Below the pieces are notes generated by a model that was not told where the DNA came from, searched no databases, and saw nothing but the letters and a program-made list of their open reading frames with translations. A stretch of DNA of 6,961 nucleotides, from positions 1-6,961 of the forward strand of contig USAL01000096.1 in assembly GCA_900552545.1 (NCBI GenBank), in the 5' to 3' direction. This DNA is from an uncultured Sutterella sp. (GTDB lineage Bacteria > Pseudomonadota > Gammaproteobacteria > Burkholderiales > Burkholderiaceae_F). Shown in pieces: positions 6,025 to 6,961 of the stretch (its first letter is position 1; each line of letters begins with the position of its first letter). Position numbers and translations under genes: made by a program.

Positions 6025-6795
6025 ATGTCTCAACAATCCCCCAACACCAATGCCGCAGCTAACTCCGAAGCCGGCATCGATTCCGCCGGCGGCCTCAAGC
6101 GAGAGCTCAAGAAGCGCCACCTCACCATGATCGCCATCGGCGGCTCCATCGGCACGGGGCTTTTCGTCGCCTCGGGTGCGGCGATCGCGCAGGCCGGGCC
6201 CGCGGGAGCGCTCACCGCGTACTGCGTGATCGGCCTCATGGTCTACTTTTTGATGATGAGCTTGGCCGAGCTCTCGGCCTGTGAGCCCACCACCGGGTCG
6301 TTTTCAACCTACGGGCGAAAATACATCGACCCGGCCTTCGGCTTTGCCCTGGGGTGGAACTATTGCTACAACTGGGCCGTAACGATCGCAGTCGACCTCG
6401 TTGCCGCGCAGCTCGTGATGAAGTGGTGGTTTCCGGACGTCCCGGGCACGTTCTGGAGCGCACTTTTTCTCGCGCTTTTGTTTGCCCTCAACTACTTTTC
6501 GGTAAAGGGCTTCGGCGAATCCGAGTACTGGTTTGCGCTCCTGAAGGTCGTCACCGTCATCGCCTTCGTCATCACGGGGCTTGCGATGATCGCAGGGATT
6601 TTGAAGAGCGACGCACCGGCCGGGTCGGACAACTGGTTTGTGGGCGACGCGCCCTTCGAGGGCGGCCTGCCCGCGTTGGCCGGCGTTGCCATGGTCGTGG
6701 GGTTTTCCTTTCAAGGCACGGAGCTTGTGGGCATCACCGCGGGTGAAGCCCAAAATCCCCGCAGAACGGTGCCGCACGCTCTGCGGCAGGTTTTC
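6025..6795 (+). CDS. APC-family amino-acid permease (LysP/AAP type), cut off after about residue 257
   Basis: From the ATG at 6025 the frame gives an unmistakable APC-superfamily amino-acid permease of the LysP/AroP group. It has a hydrophilic N-terminus, LKRELKKRHLTMIAIGG (23-39), the helix-1 substrate-backbone motif GGSIGTGLF (38-46), EPTTGSFSTYGRKYI, GWNYCYNW, and GFSFQGTELVGITAGE (226-241) followed by NPRRTVPHALRQVF (244-257). Family members have about 450-500 residues and 12 helices, so only the first half is here. After Phe257 the frame stays open to the window end, but the residues (HARVLIRARPGQLQQ onward) are Arg/Gln-rich and no longer membrane-like, where the family has a hydrophobic helix. 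The sequence has switched to something else. No strong ribosome site precedes the ATG; the start rests on the family's N-terminal length. Such permeases import amino acids by proton symport across the inner membrane. The specific substrate is not certain; lysine is one possibility. Confidence 0.85.
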
Positions 6796-6798
6796 CAT
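6781..6798. other. Chimeric junction between permease and dehydrogenase sequence
   Basis: Permease homology on the plus strand runs through CTGCGGCAGGTTTTC (6781-6795, Leu-Arg-Gln-Val-Phe). Dehydrogenase homology on the minus strand begins within the same bases (Glu-Asn-Leu-Pro). The two therefore overlap in about 10-15 bases that fit both genes, as expected from a false join through a short shared word, or from a microhomology-mediated rearrangement. Confidence 0.7.
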
Positions 6799-6961
6799 GC
6801 GCGTGTACTTATCCGCGCCCGCCCAGGTCAGCTGCAGCAGACGCAGGTTTTCGGTCTGCGCCAGCTGGGCTTCACTCGGCTCGCCGAAAATAACCGCAGC
6901 CGCGCGAAGCTGCTCTGCGGTCGGGTGTTCGCCGTTCTCCGCGAACGTGACCGAGCACTGC
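6781..6961 (-). pseudogene. Fragment of a D-2-hydroxyacid dehydrogenase (partial, joined at the contig end)
   Basis: Read on the minus strand from the window end, this frame gives about 60 residues: FAENGEHPTAEQLRAA, then AVIFGEPSEAQLAQTENLRLL, then QLTWAGADKYTRMENLP. The pattern (predicted site named, G-x-P, then NLRLLQLTWAGADKY) is that of the N-terminal catalytic domain of NAD-dependent D-isomer-specific 2-hydroxyacid dehydrogenases, where A-x-V-I-x-G-x-P and L-K-W-L-Q-L-x-S-A-G-A-D are typical. The family would continue with a short loop and the T-N-A-x-G segment, but from 6780 leftward the frame reads only the antisense of the permease gene. It is therefore cut at both ends: by the window edge on the right and by a junction on the left. 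The identification is from pattern memory, and no Rossmann NAD motif is included. Confidence 0.68.

Noticed and set aside
6304..6798. A 164-residue minus-strand open frame starting MENLPQS
   Set aside because: Only its first few residues belong to the dehydrogenase fragment. The rest is the antisense of the amino-acid permease.
6796..6961. The open plus-strand frame as a new C-terminal domain of the permease
   Set aside because: The residues are Arg/Gln-rich and not membrane-like, and the opposite strand encodes a recognisable enzyme fragment, so this frame is accidental.

Overview
The window is GC-rich bacterial DNA with compact genes. It looks like a gut-associated Betaproteobacterium of the Sutterella/Parasutterella type. 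That is an inference from the high-GC codon use and from the exported FMN/FAD reductase, a family that is expanded in such anaerobes. No rRNA, tRNA, CRISPR array, insertion sequence or phage gene is visible. The last ~165 bases look like foreign sequence joined to the end, so the window probably reaches the end of an assembled contig.

Layout. (1) 1-348, plus strand: the C-terminal part of a serine carboxylesterase/phospholipase-type alpha/beta hydrolase, followed by a clear intrinsic terminator (379-418). (2) 490-1778, minus strand: a two-gene unit. An exported ABM-fold (quinol-monooxygenase-like) protein is followed 32 bases later by an exported SGNH/GDSL esterase of the MsAcT arylesterase type. 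(3) 1779-2565: a long (787-base) divergent non-coding region with AT-rich patches, two hairpin-like palindromes, a triplicated CTGTGGAAA and repeated TTGCCCCCT motifs. (4) 2566-4428, plus strand: a 620-residue exported flavoprotein reductase (covalent-FMN domain plus FAD-binding domain) ending at a strong terminator (4470-4511). (5) 4563-5774, minus strand: a YbjJ-like MFS transporter. (6) 6025 onward, plus strand: a LysP-type amino-acid permease that loses its homology after about residue 257. From there the minus strand reads as a fragment of a D-2-hydroxyacid dehydrogenase.

How it fits together. Three consecutive genes (ABM protein, SGNH esterase, flavoprotein) encode exported proteins, and the first two probably form one operon. 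The flavoprotein would act as a terminal reductase or dehydrogenase outside the cytoplasmic membrane, on a substrate that cannot be named because the usual fumarate-binding His and Arg motifs are replaced. The two transporters are divergently transcribed and need not be linked to it.

The observations most worth a second look are the chimeric right end, the flavoprotein's altered active site, and the repeat-rich non-coding region with six DnaA-box-like 9-mers. No fully convincing new multi-gene system is visible.
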